Shown here: piece after piece, positions 6,723 through 13,522 of the stretch
Position numbering within the stretch: the stretch's first letter is position 1
Layout of the letters: each line of letters starts with the position of its first letter
DNA from: CAYSPT01 sp964432985
GTDB taxonomy: Bacteria; Muiribacteriota; CAYSPT01
Direction of reading: 5' to 3'
Assembly: GCA_964432985.1 (NCBI GenBank)
Contig: CAYSPT010000096.1
Location: forward strand, 1-15,940
Length of the DNA: 15,940 nucleotides
Program-made: the position numbers and the translations under genes
The notes under the pieces: generated by a model
Told to the model about the DNA's origin: nothing
What the model saw: the letters and a program-made list of their open reading frames with translations, nothing else
Database searches by the model: none

Positions 6723-7799
6723 TCAGTCTTCTGTGCCGGACTCCATGATGAATTCCAGGGTTTCATTCAAGGACTGGCCACCTCGGTCTAAAATTTCTCT
6801 AGCCAGATCGCTGACGGATATGTTCAGGTCCGCGGATGCCTTTTCGACCACAGCGGCGGCCCGGTCATCATTGATGTTACCCAGCGCCATCACCGTGCCG
6901 AACCGGGTGCGCATATCGCCGTCTTCATACGCCTTCACCAGGGCGTCTACCGCCTCAGTTCCAATCATCCCCAGGACGGTGGAAGCCGCCCCGGCAACAC
7001 TGGAATTCTCATGCCCCAGCGATTCGATCAGCGGCGGGATTGCAGCATCCCTCAGATCCACCAGAATGAACATCGACTGGACAACCAGCATTTTCTCTTC
7101 GGTGGCGAACAGTCGAAGCAGATAGTCCACTGCGTCGTCACCCATCTTTTTAATTGTCCACCGGGTCCACTCCCTGAATGGAGCTTTTTCGGCGTTGTAA
7201 AAAAGCACCAGCTCTTTCATGGCCGGGTAACCGATCTCCACCAGCGCTTCGGCTGCCACCCGGCGAAGTTCCATCGGCTGGTCATCAAAGGTGCAGATGA
7301 GAAAGGTCACCGCCCAAGGGTCCCGGTGACGGCCCAGTGCCCGGGCCGCCGCCACCCGGACCCGGGGGGCCTCATCGGTCAGCGCCTGGGTAAGCCAGAT
7401 GACCGCGTCGCGGTGCTCGATGATCCCCAGCGAAACAGCGCAGTGCTGCCGCACGAAAGAGTTAGGGTCAGTTTGAAGCAATCCGATCAGGGGCTCTAAC
7501 GCCGGGACATTACCGTACACTCCCAGCGTCTGGGCGGCCAGAGCTCTCACGGTAGGGTTGGTATCTTCTAGTGTCTGGATCAGCCGCTGACGGATCAGGG
7601 TGTCTTTCATCACCGCGTCCGGCTCGGCGCCGATGGTGACGGCGGCCCGCCGGCGGATAGCGGGATCGGGATGACCGAGGTTGCGAAACGCCGATTTAAC
7701 CTGCCAGGGGACCTGGTACGACTCGGTGCTTCCCAGGAGAACGGACAGCGCAATCAATAACAAAAACAGCTGCGTGATCACGATGACTCGCCGATCCAT
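6723..7799 (-). CDS. exported HEAT-repeat protein
   Basis: 358 residues. A hydrophobic stretch at 5-24 after MDRR is a signal peptide or N-terminal anchor. From about residue 35 onward the chain is made of HEAT/PBS-lyase-type alpha-alpha repeats, easily seen as DPAIRRRAAVTIG, NPTVRALAAQTLG, NSFVRQHCAVSLG, APRVRVAAARALG, PMELRRVAAEALVEIG, NSSVAGAASTVLGMIG and DMRTRFGTVMALGNI. Such solenoids bind other proteins and have no catalytic role of their own. The ATG at 7799 has GGAGGGG (7805-7811) five bases upstream. The gene lies downstream of the acyl-CoA synthetase on the same strand but has its own probable promoter in the 92-bp gap. Being exported, it fits a scaffold or assembly role with the neighbouring envelope proteins, by inference only. 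Confidence 0.88.
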   Translation of the reverse strand: MDRRVIVITQLFLLLIALSVLLGSTESYQVPWQVKSAFRNLGHPDPAIRRRAAVTIGAEPDAVMKDTLIRQRLIQTLEDTNPTVRALAAQTLGVYGNVPALEPLIGLLQTDPNSFVRQHCAVSLGIIEHRDAVIWLTQALTDEAPRVRVAAARALGRHRDPWAVTFLICTFDDQPMELRRVAAEALVEIGYPAMKELVLFYNAEKAPFREWTRWTIKKMGDDAVDYLLRLFATEEKMLVVQSMFILVDLRDAAIPPLIESLGHENSSVAGAASTVLGMIGTEAVDALVKAYEDGDMRTRFGTVMALGNINDDRAAAVVEKASADLNISVSDLAREILDRGGQSLNETLEFIMESGTED

Positions 7800-7858
7800 G
7801 GTGTCCCCTCCACGTTGCTCCCTGACGCCAGGGTTCCGGATAAAACCTTGCTTTAGTA

Positions 7859-7888
7859 ATTATACTCCTACTTGAGGTAAAATGTGTA
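7859..7888 (-). promoter_or_regulatory. probable sigma-70-type promoter of the HEAT gene
   Basis: On the minus strand a perfect TATAAT (7864-7859) is preceded at 18 bp by TACACA (7888-7883; four of six matches to TTGACA). The start of transcription would fall near 7852, about 52 nt before the ATG. Confidence 0.5.
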
Positions 7889-7891
7889 TTC

Positions 7892-9685
7892 TTAACCTGT
7901 GTATTTCATACGCACGCCTACGTCATCCGGTTCACTCTGAATTTCACGCCTCAGACCGTCCATCTGGCCGGCGTATATTTTTTCGATTACGTGCCTCCTG
8001 GGTTTCATGGTGGAAGTGAGCTCGCGGCCCGGTTGAAAGGGACCGGGGAGAAGCCGGAAACGCTGTAGTTTCTCAAACGGCTTGATACCGCTTTTGCCGT
8101 TTACCAGCCGGTCGATCTCAGCCTTGAAGAGCCGCCTTACCACCGGGTCCGAGAAGAGCGGCACCAGGTCATCGGCATCATACTGCAGCCGGGCTTCAAG
8201 ACAAAGCTCCCTGAACATTTCAGGATCGGGTACGATCAGGACCCCCAGCGCTTTCCAATCCTGCCCCACCACGATAGCGTCGATTATGCAGTCGCTTTCT
8301 TTCAGCGCTTCTTCCAGGGGAAGCGGGTTGACGTTCTCGCCGTTTGAAAGCACGATGACTTCTTTGGCACGGCCGGTGATGACCAGGTTACCGCCGGGAT
8401 TAAAACAGGCCAGGTCGCCGGTATCGAACCACCCGTCCTTCGTGAGTACCGCGCGGCTTTCATCGTCGAGCCGGTAGTATCCCTGCATGATGTTGGGCCC
8501 CCTGACAGCCAGCACGCCTTCAGCGCCCTCGGGAAGCTCCTCTTTCGTTTCGGGATGGATGATCCGGCCCTCTACGTTTTCCAGAAGCGGTCCCACAGTA
8601 TGCGGGGCGGGTGTTCCCGGGACCCTGACCGCCACCACCGGGCTCGTTTCGGTCAGCCCGTATCCTTCCACGATCTCCACCCCGGCAGCGGTGAAAAAGT
8701 TCTCGACGTGAGCCGGAAGCGCCCCACCGCCGCTGATGGCAAACCGAAACCGCCCCCCCAGGTCTGCTTTAAGAGCTGCGTATGCCCGGGGTCCGATTTC
8801 CACCCCCAGCTGCCGCGCCTGCTTCACCACAGCATGGTGCATCATTTCCCAGATACGAGGCACGGAGGCCATGACCGTCGGGCGGTGGGTTTTCAAGTCT
8901 GCTTTAAACGTGCGCCAGGTGGAATAAAAAGTCTCGGATCCCATGGCCAGAGCCAGGTATTTGACCATCCGCTCGAAGGTGTGCCAGGCGGGCAGGATAG
9001 ACAGCAGGCGGTCGGTGGGTGAAAACGGTATCCGTTTGATCAGTGCCCGGAGGTTGCCGGCGAAGTTGCCGTGGGTGAGAACCACACCCTTGGGCCGGGC
9101 AGTGGTACCCGAGGTGTACACCAGGCTGGCCATAGTAGCGGGAGCCACCGGCGGCAGAGAGACATCACTTCGGCCCGCTTCGCGTATATCGCACACGTTG
9201 GGCACGCCGTCCATGGGCTCGATGGAGAATACCGGAGGTACGCATACCAGCGGTACGGTGCCGGACCGGGAGCTGCTGAAAACACTGCTTTTTCTGACCG
9301 CTTCCAGGAACCACTGGTTCTCCACCACCACGAACCGGGGACTGCTGTGCTCAATAATGTAATCGATTTCTTCTTCCGTAGAGTTTTCACCCCGGGGTAC
9401 GTCTACCCCGGCGGCGCAGGAAATCCCCAGGCTGAGCCCGATCCATTCGGGACGGTTGTTACAAAAAAGAGCCACCCGGTCACCCGCTTCCAGCCCCAGT
9501 TTGGAAAACCCGCGGGCGTACTGCAACACCTGGTGGTGCAATTCGCCATACGAGAGCGTGTGCACAGAAGTGTGCACAGAAGTGGGCACAGAAGTGGGCA
9601 CAGAAGTCCCATTGGCACACCATGACAAAGCCGGCTTGTCGGAACGGGAGGTAAACGAGGCGACGAGATCGTGCAGTGTTTTCAT
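7892..9685 (-). CDS. long-chain acyl-CoA synthetase (FAA1-type, AMP-forming)
   Basis: A 597-residue adenylate-forming enzyme that activates fatty acids with ATP to acyl-AMP and then acyl-CoA, at or near the inner membrane. Core motifs are in order: YTSGTTARPKG (190-200, phosphate loop), LPAWHTFER (231-239), GYGLTETSP (341-349), GWFDTGDLA (418-426), GRAKEVIVLSNGENV (438-452, hinge), and a C-terminal LTSTMKPRRHVIEKIY (556-571), the form typical of the FAA1 long-chain group. All catalytic positions look intact. Start: ATG 9685 gives MKTLHDLVASF, the usual beginning of this family; in-frame ATGs at 9709 and 9721 are possible. The oddity is residues 27-42, four tandem T-S-V-P/H units encoded by a 12-bp repeat, inserted just before the first core strand (TLSYGEL). 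The gene is divergent from the one at 9809. Confidence 0.93.
   Translation of the reverse strand: MKTLHDLVASFTSRSDKPALSWCANGTSVPTSVPTSVHTSVHTLSYGELHHQVLQYARGFSKLGLEAGDRVALFCNNRPEWIGLSLGISCAAGVDVPRGENSTEEEIDYIIEHSSPRFVVVENQWFLEAVRKSSVFSSSRSGTVPLVCVPPVFSIEPMDGVPNVCDIREAGRSDVSLPPVAPATMASLVYTSGTTARPKGVVLTHGNFAGNLRALIKRIPFSPTDRLLSILPAWHTFERMVKYLALAMGSETFYSTWRTFKADLKTHRPTVMASVPRIWEMMHHAVVKQARQLGVEIGPRAYAALKADLGGRFRFAISGGGALPAHVENFFTAAGVEIVEGYGLTETSPVVAVRVPGTPAPHTVGPLLENVEGRIIHPETKEELPEGAEGVLAVRGPNIMQGYYRLDDESRAVLTKDGWFDTGDLACFNPGGNLVITGRAKEVIVLSNGENVNPLPLEEALKESDCIIDAIVVGQDWKALGVLIVPDPEMFRELCLEARLQYDADDLVPLFSDPVVRRLFKAEIDRLVNGKSGIKPFEKLQRFRLLPGPFQPGRELTSTMKPRRHVIEKIYAGQMDGLRREIQSEPDDVGVRMKYTG
9558..9605. 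repeat. 12-bp tandem repeat inside the acyl-CoA synthetase gene
   Basis: Four 12-bp units at 9558-9569, 9570-9581, 9582-9593 and 9594-9605: two of GTGTGCACAGAA and two of GTGGGCACAGAA. Being a multiple of three, changes in copy number keep the reading frame. On the coding strand they give TSVP, TSVP, TSVH, TSVH. Confidence 0.95.
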
Positions 9686-9736
9686 TCCGTGATCAACACC
9701 CTTCTTCATACTTCGCTGCATCGTGCGGCCGCAACC

Positions 9737-9766
9737 ATGGTAGAAGGGGGGCAAAGGCGCTGTCAA
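9737..9766 (-). promoter_or_regulatory. possible promoter of the acyl-CoA synthetase gene
   Basis: On the minus strand a perfect TTGACA (9766-9761) is followed after 18 bp by TACCAT (9742-9737; four of six matches to TATAAT). Transcription would begin near 9730, so any of the starts at 9721, 9709 or 9685 could be used but none further upstream. Confidence 0.4.
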
Positions 9767-9796
9767 GAACATGAGCACGAAGTGGAGAAGGTGAGG

Positions 9797-9802
9797 TATA
9801 AT
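9797..9802 (+). promoter_or_regulatory. perfect -10 box just before the 9809 start
   Basis: TATAAT lies six bases before the ATG at 9809. No good -35 is present at 16-18 bp. If it is used, transcription would begin at or next to the ATG, giving a leaderless message. If not, the purine-rich AAGGTGAGG (9788-9796), 12 bases before the ATG, would serve as a distant ribosome binding site. Confidence 0.35.
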
Positions 9803-9808
9803 GGTCTT

Positions 9809-9907
9809 ATGACTACCGATGAGAAACCGTCCGATGACGGCCTGACTACCGGTGAGACTCCGTCCGGTGATGATATGACTACCGGTGAGACTCCGTCCGA
9901 GGGTGTA
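9809..9907 (+). repeat. 33-bp in-frame tandem repeat
   Basis: Three units at 9809-9841, 9842-9874 and 9875-9907. Shared blocks are TGACTACCG, TGAGA and CCGTCCG; the last two units are nearly identical over their first 25 bases. The first unit begins with the start codon and the third also begins with ATG, so the array duplicates the start codon together with the coding repeat. Confidence 0.9.
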
Positions 9908-10279
9908 CCAGGGATCCCCATTAATGACTTTGCCAAAGGTATCAAAGGATTCTCCTACGCACTCGACGAACTTCAGAACATGGCACAGACCCTGACCACC
10001 GCCCAATCATTCCTGCGACTGTTGGTGGAAAAGAACGTCCGGGCCAATCCTCAAAAGTACGGACTTGAAGAGATCACCGACGAAACCGTCAAAGCGGCGG
10101 TAAACGCCGACGGTAAGATCCGTCAAAGCGAGGAGAACCTGGCAGAAATTTGCCATGACATCAAGGCGATAGGCAAAGACATAGACACCACTACCAGTAT
10201 ATTGAGCAAGCTTGGAGATGCCTTGAATCCTGTTGAGCCTGACACCATAGCGCCAGAAGAACCGCCAGACCCCGCCTAG
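9809..10279 (+). CDS. small helical protein with N-terminal 11-residue repeats
   Basis: 156 residues, not recognised. Residues 1-33 are three 11-residue units (M/L-TT-D/G-E-K/T-PS...) encoded by a 33-bp tandem repeat; they are acidic, Thr/Ser/Pro-rich and surely flexible. Residues 38-145 are predicted mostly helical, with heptad-like spacing (FSYALDELQNMAQTLTTAQSF, then LAEICHDIKAIGKDIDTTTSIL), suggesting a coiled-coil or helical bundle. The tail is Pro/Glu-rich. No signal peptide is seen, so it is probably cytoplasmic. The general look recalls phasin-like or helical-bundle accessory proteins, which would suit a neighbour of an acyl-CoA synthetase, but there is no motif to support it. ATG 9875, at the third repeat unit, is an alternative in-frame start. 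The gene is divergent from the synthetase with 123 bp between starts. Confidence 0.7.
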   Translation: MTTDEKPSDDGLTTGETPSGDDMTTGETPSEGVPGIPINDFAKGIKGFSYALDELQNMAQTLTTAQSFLRLLVEKNVRANPQKYGLEEITDETVKAAVNADGKIRQSEENLAEICHDIKAIGKDIDTTTSILSKLGDALNPVEPDTIAPEEPPDPA

Positions 10280-10362
10280 GGCTTCACCTTGGGCTTCGCT
10301 TTGGGCTTCGTTAGAACTCCACTTTGGGCACATCTTAGGGCTTCGCTTTGGGCACATCTTAG
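10279..10362. repeat. 12/24-bp repeats after the 9809 gene
   Basis: Three 12-bp units of the form GGGCTTCGCTTT lie at 10279-10290, 10291-10302 and 10303-10314, then two 24-bp units at 10315-10338 and 10339-10362 that share CTTTGGGCACATCTTAG exactly (10322-10338 and 10346-10362). The array starts on the last base of the TAG stop codon. Function unknown; it opens a 399-bp gene-free gap (10280-10678). Confidence 0.85.
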
Positions 10363-10498
10363 CCTGTGATGGGTACGCCACCGGCCACGGAATGACGCAC
10401 CTTGAACCTCTGCACTATCTCACTTTGAGACAATACCCGTATCAAAATGAGACACTTCTCCATTCCTAATATGCATAGCCGGGCGCTGAAACTGCGAT

Positions 10499-10518
10499 AA
10501 AAAAAGGGTTTGCACCCT
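10499..10518 (-). terminator. intrinsic terminator on the minus strand
   Basis: Read on the minus strand: AGGGT, loop GCAA (a GNRA tetraloop), ACCCT, then a run of six T. The stem is only five pairs. It would stop transcripts running leftward from the TPR gene, which must otherwise cross the oppositely oriented gene at 10679-11407. Confidence 0.4.
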
Positions 10519-10579
10519 CCAGAACATTGTTGGCCCCATTCGTGCGTCTGCAGGCTTTCATCTGCTTTTGTAGGCTCTC

Positions 10580-10659
10580 CTGCGTTAGCAGACCATCACC
10601 TGCGTTAGCAGGCCATCACCTGCGTTAGCAGGCCATCACCTGCTTTAGCAGACCATCAC
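10580..10659 (+). repeat. four 20-bp repeats, each a small hairpin, before the 10679 gene
   Basis: Units at 10580-10599, 10600-10619, 10620-10639 and 10640-10659. Each begins CTGC-GTTA-GCAG (CTTTA loop variant in the last), an inverted repeat of four to five pairs, and ends CCATCAC. Less perfect copies precede them at about 10549-10579. The array ends three bases before the ribosome binding site AAAGGAG (10663-10669), so if transcribed it gives a row of hairpins in the 5' untranslated region. Confidence 0.9.
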
Positions 10660-10678
10660 CTGAAAGGAGCGTGGTATC

Positions 10679-11407
10679 GTGTTACGTTGTCGCATCCTGC
10701 TGATTGTCAGCGCCATCGTGTTACTGCTGGTCCCGTGGTACGCCGCTGTGAGTTCTGAACACACCGGGGCCAGACCAGCCCTATCCGGGAGCGTTCTATC
10801 CAATCATGTCATTTCCGGAACTTCCGGTACCGGAAAAGCTATCGCTGATTCACTCGGTGGGCACGACTATGGTGTCCCGTCCACTGGCCCCCTGCGGGTG
10901 GTCCTGTTAAAGGAAGTCAGGTTCGATCCGGACACCCGTCATCTCACCCTCCACACCTGCGGAATTACGGCTACCGGAAGCCTCACCTACCGGAACCAGT
11001 ACCTGCCGCCACAGCACTATTTCGTCACCAGTCGGCACTACTGGTTCGAACCCGAAGGACGGTATCGCAGGGACTATTTCTACATCTGCTACCAGGACAG
11101 CCGCGGTAACCAGTTCATTCTGGGTGAGCTTCTCCGAATCGAGTTCTACTCGCTGTTCGTGCAGCCCTGCTACGCGGCCCGTCTCGACATCCCCTGGCGG
11201 TTCAACCTTGAGACCCAGGAGTTCGAACTGGACTTCCAGCCCGAGGAGCTCGACTTGCTGCCGCCCCCTTATCAGGGAAACACGCCGCCGCCGGTAAGCT
11301 CCATGCGCAAGCGGCAGCGTACCGAAGAACTGCTTTACCGGGCAGTGCACGGAGACGAAGAAGCCCGGATGATCCTGGAAGAAAACGGAAGCGATGATCG
11401 GTGGTGA
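10679..11407 (+). CDS. secreted protein, unknown function
   Basis: 242 residues, not recognised. GTG start at 10679 with AAAGGAG nine bases upstream. Residues 1-25 form a Sec signal peptide (MLRCRILLIVSAIVLLLVPWYAAVSS). A flexible Ser/Gly-rich stretch follows to about 70, then a compact aromatic-rich, probably beta domain (72-190) with Tyr/Phe/Trp clusters (HYFVTSRHYWFEPEGRYRRD) and Cys at 93, 137 and 164, a Pro-rich link (195-207) and a charged helix (208-240). The domain looks distantly like the secreted protein at 5988-6506 in length and order of strands. It converges on the TPR gene with 20 bp between stops. Expression may be influenced by the row of 20-bp hairpin repeats in its leader. 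Confidence 0.75.
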   Translation: MLRCRILLIVSAIVLLLVPWYAAVSSEHTGARPALSGSVLSNHVISGTSGTGKAIADSLGGHDYGVPSTGPLRVVLLKEVRFDPDTRHLTLHTCGITATGSLTYRNQYLPPQHYFVTSRHYWFEPEGRYRRDYFYICYQDSRGNQFILGELLRIEFYSLFVQPCYAARLDIPWRFNLETQEFELDFQPEELDLLPPPYQGNTPPPVSSMRKRQRTEELLYRAVHGDEEARMILEENGSDDRW

Positions 11408-11427
11408 AACCAGCCCCTAAGCGGGTC

Positions 11428-13341
11428 CTAATAGCCGCGATTTTCCTGCTCCCGTTCGAGCTGCTCTATGTACTCCTCGATCTTCCGGCTGTAGGAGCTG
11501 TCGGGGTTGAGAATCAGGTAGCACTGGAAGCACTCGATGGCCCGCTCCAGGTCTTTTTTCTTCTTCCAGTAGAGCCACCCCAGGCTGTGGAAGGCAGGTG
11601 AACAGTTAGGATCTGATTCGACGGCCCGTTCGAACTGCTCGATAGCGTCATCGATACGTCCCTTGTCCTGCAGAAGCAGTCCGTAATCGTTGAGCGCCTT
11701 AGCGTACCAGGGATCCTGAGCAAGTGCCTGCTTCAGAGATTCGATATACTTGCGCTCATTTCCCTGGTCATCATAAGCGATGGCCAGAAGATAATAGGCT
11801 TCAGCGGACGGTGAGGACTCAACGATTCGGGTCAACCGTTTACTGCGCTCTGCGGGGCTGGATATCCGGGAGATCTTCTCCAGATCAGGATGAGCAGAGC
11901 CGGTTCCGCCTGCGGTTCCGCCTGCGGTGGATGAACCCGGGACGCTGGCTGCGGACGCTCCTGATTCGCACGTAATAGTGAGATCGTCATCAGTGCCCGG
12001 CATATGATCGGGTCCGTTACAGCGGATGATTCCGGATTCAGGCAGATACTTGTAGGCGCTACTCCAGGGATCGGACGGGACCCGGGTCATATACTTTCCC
12101 TCTAGAGAAGACAAATCGTTCAACCTGGCAGGTTCCATCGAGTTGGCCCGGTCCACGGCACGCTTTATCGCCCGGAGATCTTTTTCAGCTCGCTTGAAGC
12201 GGTAAGTACGGAGCGTGGCCGGGCTGGTGGCTTCCTCCTCGGAAGCAGGAGTGCTGTCGGCCACGGTGTTGTGTACGCTGCACATCACCACCCGGGCAGC
12301 GCAGTTAAAACGGTACTCGCCACCGTCGCGGCACAGCGGAAGATCGGAGATAAACCCGCTGGTAACCAGCGGCTCCAGGGAGATGATCCCCTCCTGCCCA
12401 GCGGCCAAGGGCTCATCGGCGTTAATCTCGTGCATCTCAATGGTGTCCTGCAGGTACCGCATGTTGTCGACACACTCGTACATGTGATCCTTGGCCTGCT
12501 CTCCCACGTAGAAACCGCGGATTTCTGCCAGCTGCTCCTCGCACTCTTTTACTTTATCCTCCTGCCCCATGGCCTGGTAGGTACGGATCTGGTTCTCGAT
12601 CATGATGAGCGCGTCCTTATGATCCTTGCCGAAGTTCTTCTCCAGGATTTTCTGGGCGCGTTTGTACAGGGGGAGCGCGCGGCTGAAAGCCGTCTGGGTA
12701 AAATACAGATCACCCAGGATGCTGTAGACGTACGCCACTTCAGGACAGTCTTTCCCCTTGGCCGAGATGAGTATCTGAATAGACTGCTTGAAAAGAAACT
12801 CGGCCTTTGCGTACATACCCTGCTGCTTATACAACTGTGCCAGGATCGCCATGGGCATACACAGGTCGGGACTGTTGGAGCCCAGGTCCTGCTCAAGCCG
12901 GTACAACTGCCACTTGGCATAGGGAATAGCGTGCATGCTGCGTCCCTTGGACATATAGGAACCGATTACCCCGTTGAATTTCTTCATGTTTTCCTTTATG
13001 GCGGTACCGGCGATTTTGTCAAACAGGCGAAGCGAAGCGCTCGACAGCCTTTCCCCTCTCTTGACCTTCATCCCCAGGTAGAAGTAAAGCTCGGCCAGAA
13101 TACCCGACACTACCGCCACATCGATATGGTTTTTACCCAGCTCCCGCAAGGCAACCGACAGCGTCTTTTCCGCCACCGCCATGGCTTCCAGGTACTCCTG
13201 CATCTTGCACGCCATGACGAGATCGGTTTCAAGCTTTATCAGGTTCATCGATTTTTCTTTGGCCAGGACGGGCTCCCACGGGCAAAAAACACAGGTGCCT
13301 GCCAGGGCTGTCACGACCATAAGTGTAATAAAGGTTTTCAT
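11428..13341 (-). CDS. exported TPR protein with two internal pseudopilin-head modules
   Basis: 637 residues. A signal peptide (1-27, ending VLA) precedes an N-terminal helical region. Kinesin-light-chain-like TPRs occupy about 155-275 (PDLCMPMAILAQLYKQQG..., EVAYVYSILGDLYFTQTAFSRAL). Two pilin-type modules follow. Module A (287-358) has MYECVDNMRYLQDTIEMHE, LVTSGFISDLPLC, GGEYRF and VVMCSVHN, the pattern of pilin heads that end in CP-x-GG-x-Y...CSxHG. Module B (381-459) has an amphipathic helix, then SLEGKYMTRVPSDPW...Y and GPD-x3-GTDDD, the GspG calcium-loop pattern. Neither has the hydrophobic pilin helix. A Gly/Thr/Ala linker (463-482, with TAGG twice) leads to canonical TPRs (508-630, e.g. 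AKALNDYGLLLQDKGRIDDAIEQFERAVESDPN). ATG 13341 has AGGAAGG just upstream. A chaperone, scaffold or decoy for pseudopilin assembly in the periplasm is an inference. Confidence 0.88.
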   Translation of the reverse strand: MKTFITLMVVTALAGTCVFCPWEPVLAKEKSMNLIKLETDLVMACKMQEYLEAMAVAEKTLSVALRELGKNHIDVAVVSGILAELYFYLGMKVKRGERLSSASLRLFDKIAGTAIKENMKKFNGVIGSYMSKGRSMHAIPYAKWQLYRLEQDLGSNSPDLCMPMAILAQLYKQQGMYAKAEFLFKQSIQILISAKGKDCPEVAYVYSILGDLYFTQTAFSRALPLYKRAQKILEKNFGKDHKDALIMIENQIRTYQAMGQEDKVKECEEQLAEIRGFYVGEQAKDHMYECVDNMRYLQDTIEMHEINADEPLAAGQEGIISLEPLVTSGFISDLPLCRDGGEYRFNCAARVVMCSVHNTVADSTPASEEEATSPATLRTYRFKRAEKDLRAIKRAVDRANSMEPARLNDLSSLEGKYMTRVPSDPWSSAYKYLPESGIIRCNGPDHMPGTDDDLTITCESGASAASVPGSSTAGGTAGGTGSAHPDLEKISRISSPAERSKRLTRIVESSPSAEAYYLLAIAYDDQGNERKYIESLKQALAQDPWYAKALNDYGLLLQDKGRIDDAIEQFERAVESDPNCSPAFHSLGWLYWKKKKDLERAIECFQCYLILNPDSSYSRKIEEYIEQLEREQENRGY

Positions 13342-13387
13342 ACAGCGATCCTTCCTCCCGAACAAACGATGACGCTTGTTCATATCA

Positions 13388-13416
13388 ATTATATGCGAAT
13401 TGTGGCGAGTCTGCAA
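13388..13416 (-). promoter_or_regulatory. probable promoter of the TPR gene
   Basis: On the minus strand TTGCAG (13416-13411) is followed after exactly 17 bp by a perfect TATAAT (13393-13388). The start of transcription would be near 13381, about 40 nt before the ATG. The -35 box is part of the 18-bp direct repeat. Confidence 0.5.
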
Positions 13417-13428
13417 ATTACACCCGGA
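13411..13428 (+). repeat. 18-bp direct repeat, left copy
   Basis: CTGCAAATTACACCCGGA, identical to 13685-13702. The copies are 274 bp apart and bracket the 48-bp palindrome and a stretch without a convincing gene. Confidence 0.9.
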
Positions 13429-13474
13429 ACGTGCGCTCCAGATTGGTCAGAAAGGCGGATATATCCTCGCTTGT

Positions 13475-13522
13475 GGGGTTGTATCAGATTTGATACAATT
13501 GTATCAAATCTGATACAACCCC
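13475..13522. promoter_or_regulatory. perfect 48-bp palindrome made of two TTGTATCA-N4-TGATACAA sites
   Basis: The 48 bases equal their own reverse complement without a mismatch. Inside are two 20-bp inverted repeats, TTGTATCA-N4-TGATACAA, at 13479-13498 and 13499-13518, centred 20 bp apart (about two helical turns), with GGGG and CCCC at the ends. There is no T-run, so it is not a simple terminator. It looks like a double operator for a dimeric regulator and could also extrude as a cruciform. It lies about 60 bp upstream of the TPR promoter and 235 bp upstream of the STAS promoter. Confidence 0.85.

Noticed and set aside
10007..10381. minus-strand ORF of 124 codons (KMCPK repeats)
   Set aside because: It is largely antisense to the 9809 gene and its repetitive start comes from the 12/24-bp array; no ribosome binding site or recognisable domain.
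10481..10496. GG-N10-GC as a sigma-54 promoter for the 10679 gene
   Set aside because: Spacing is right but only about seven of twelve consensus positions match.
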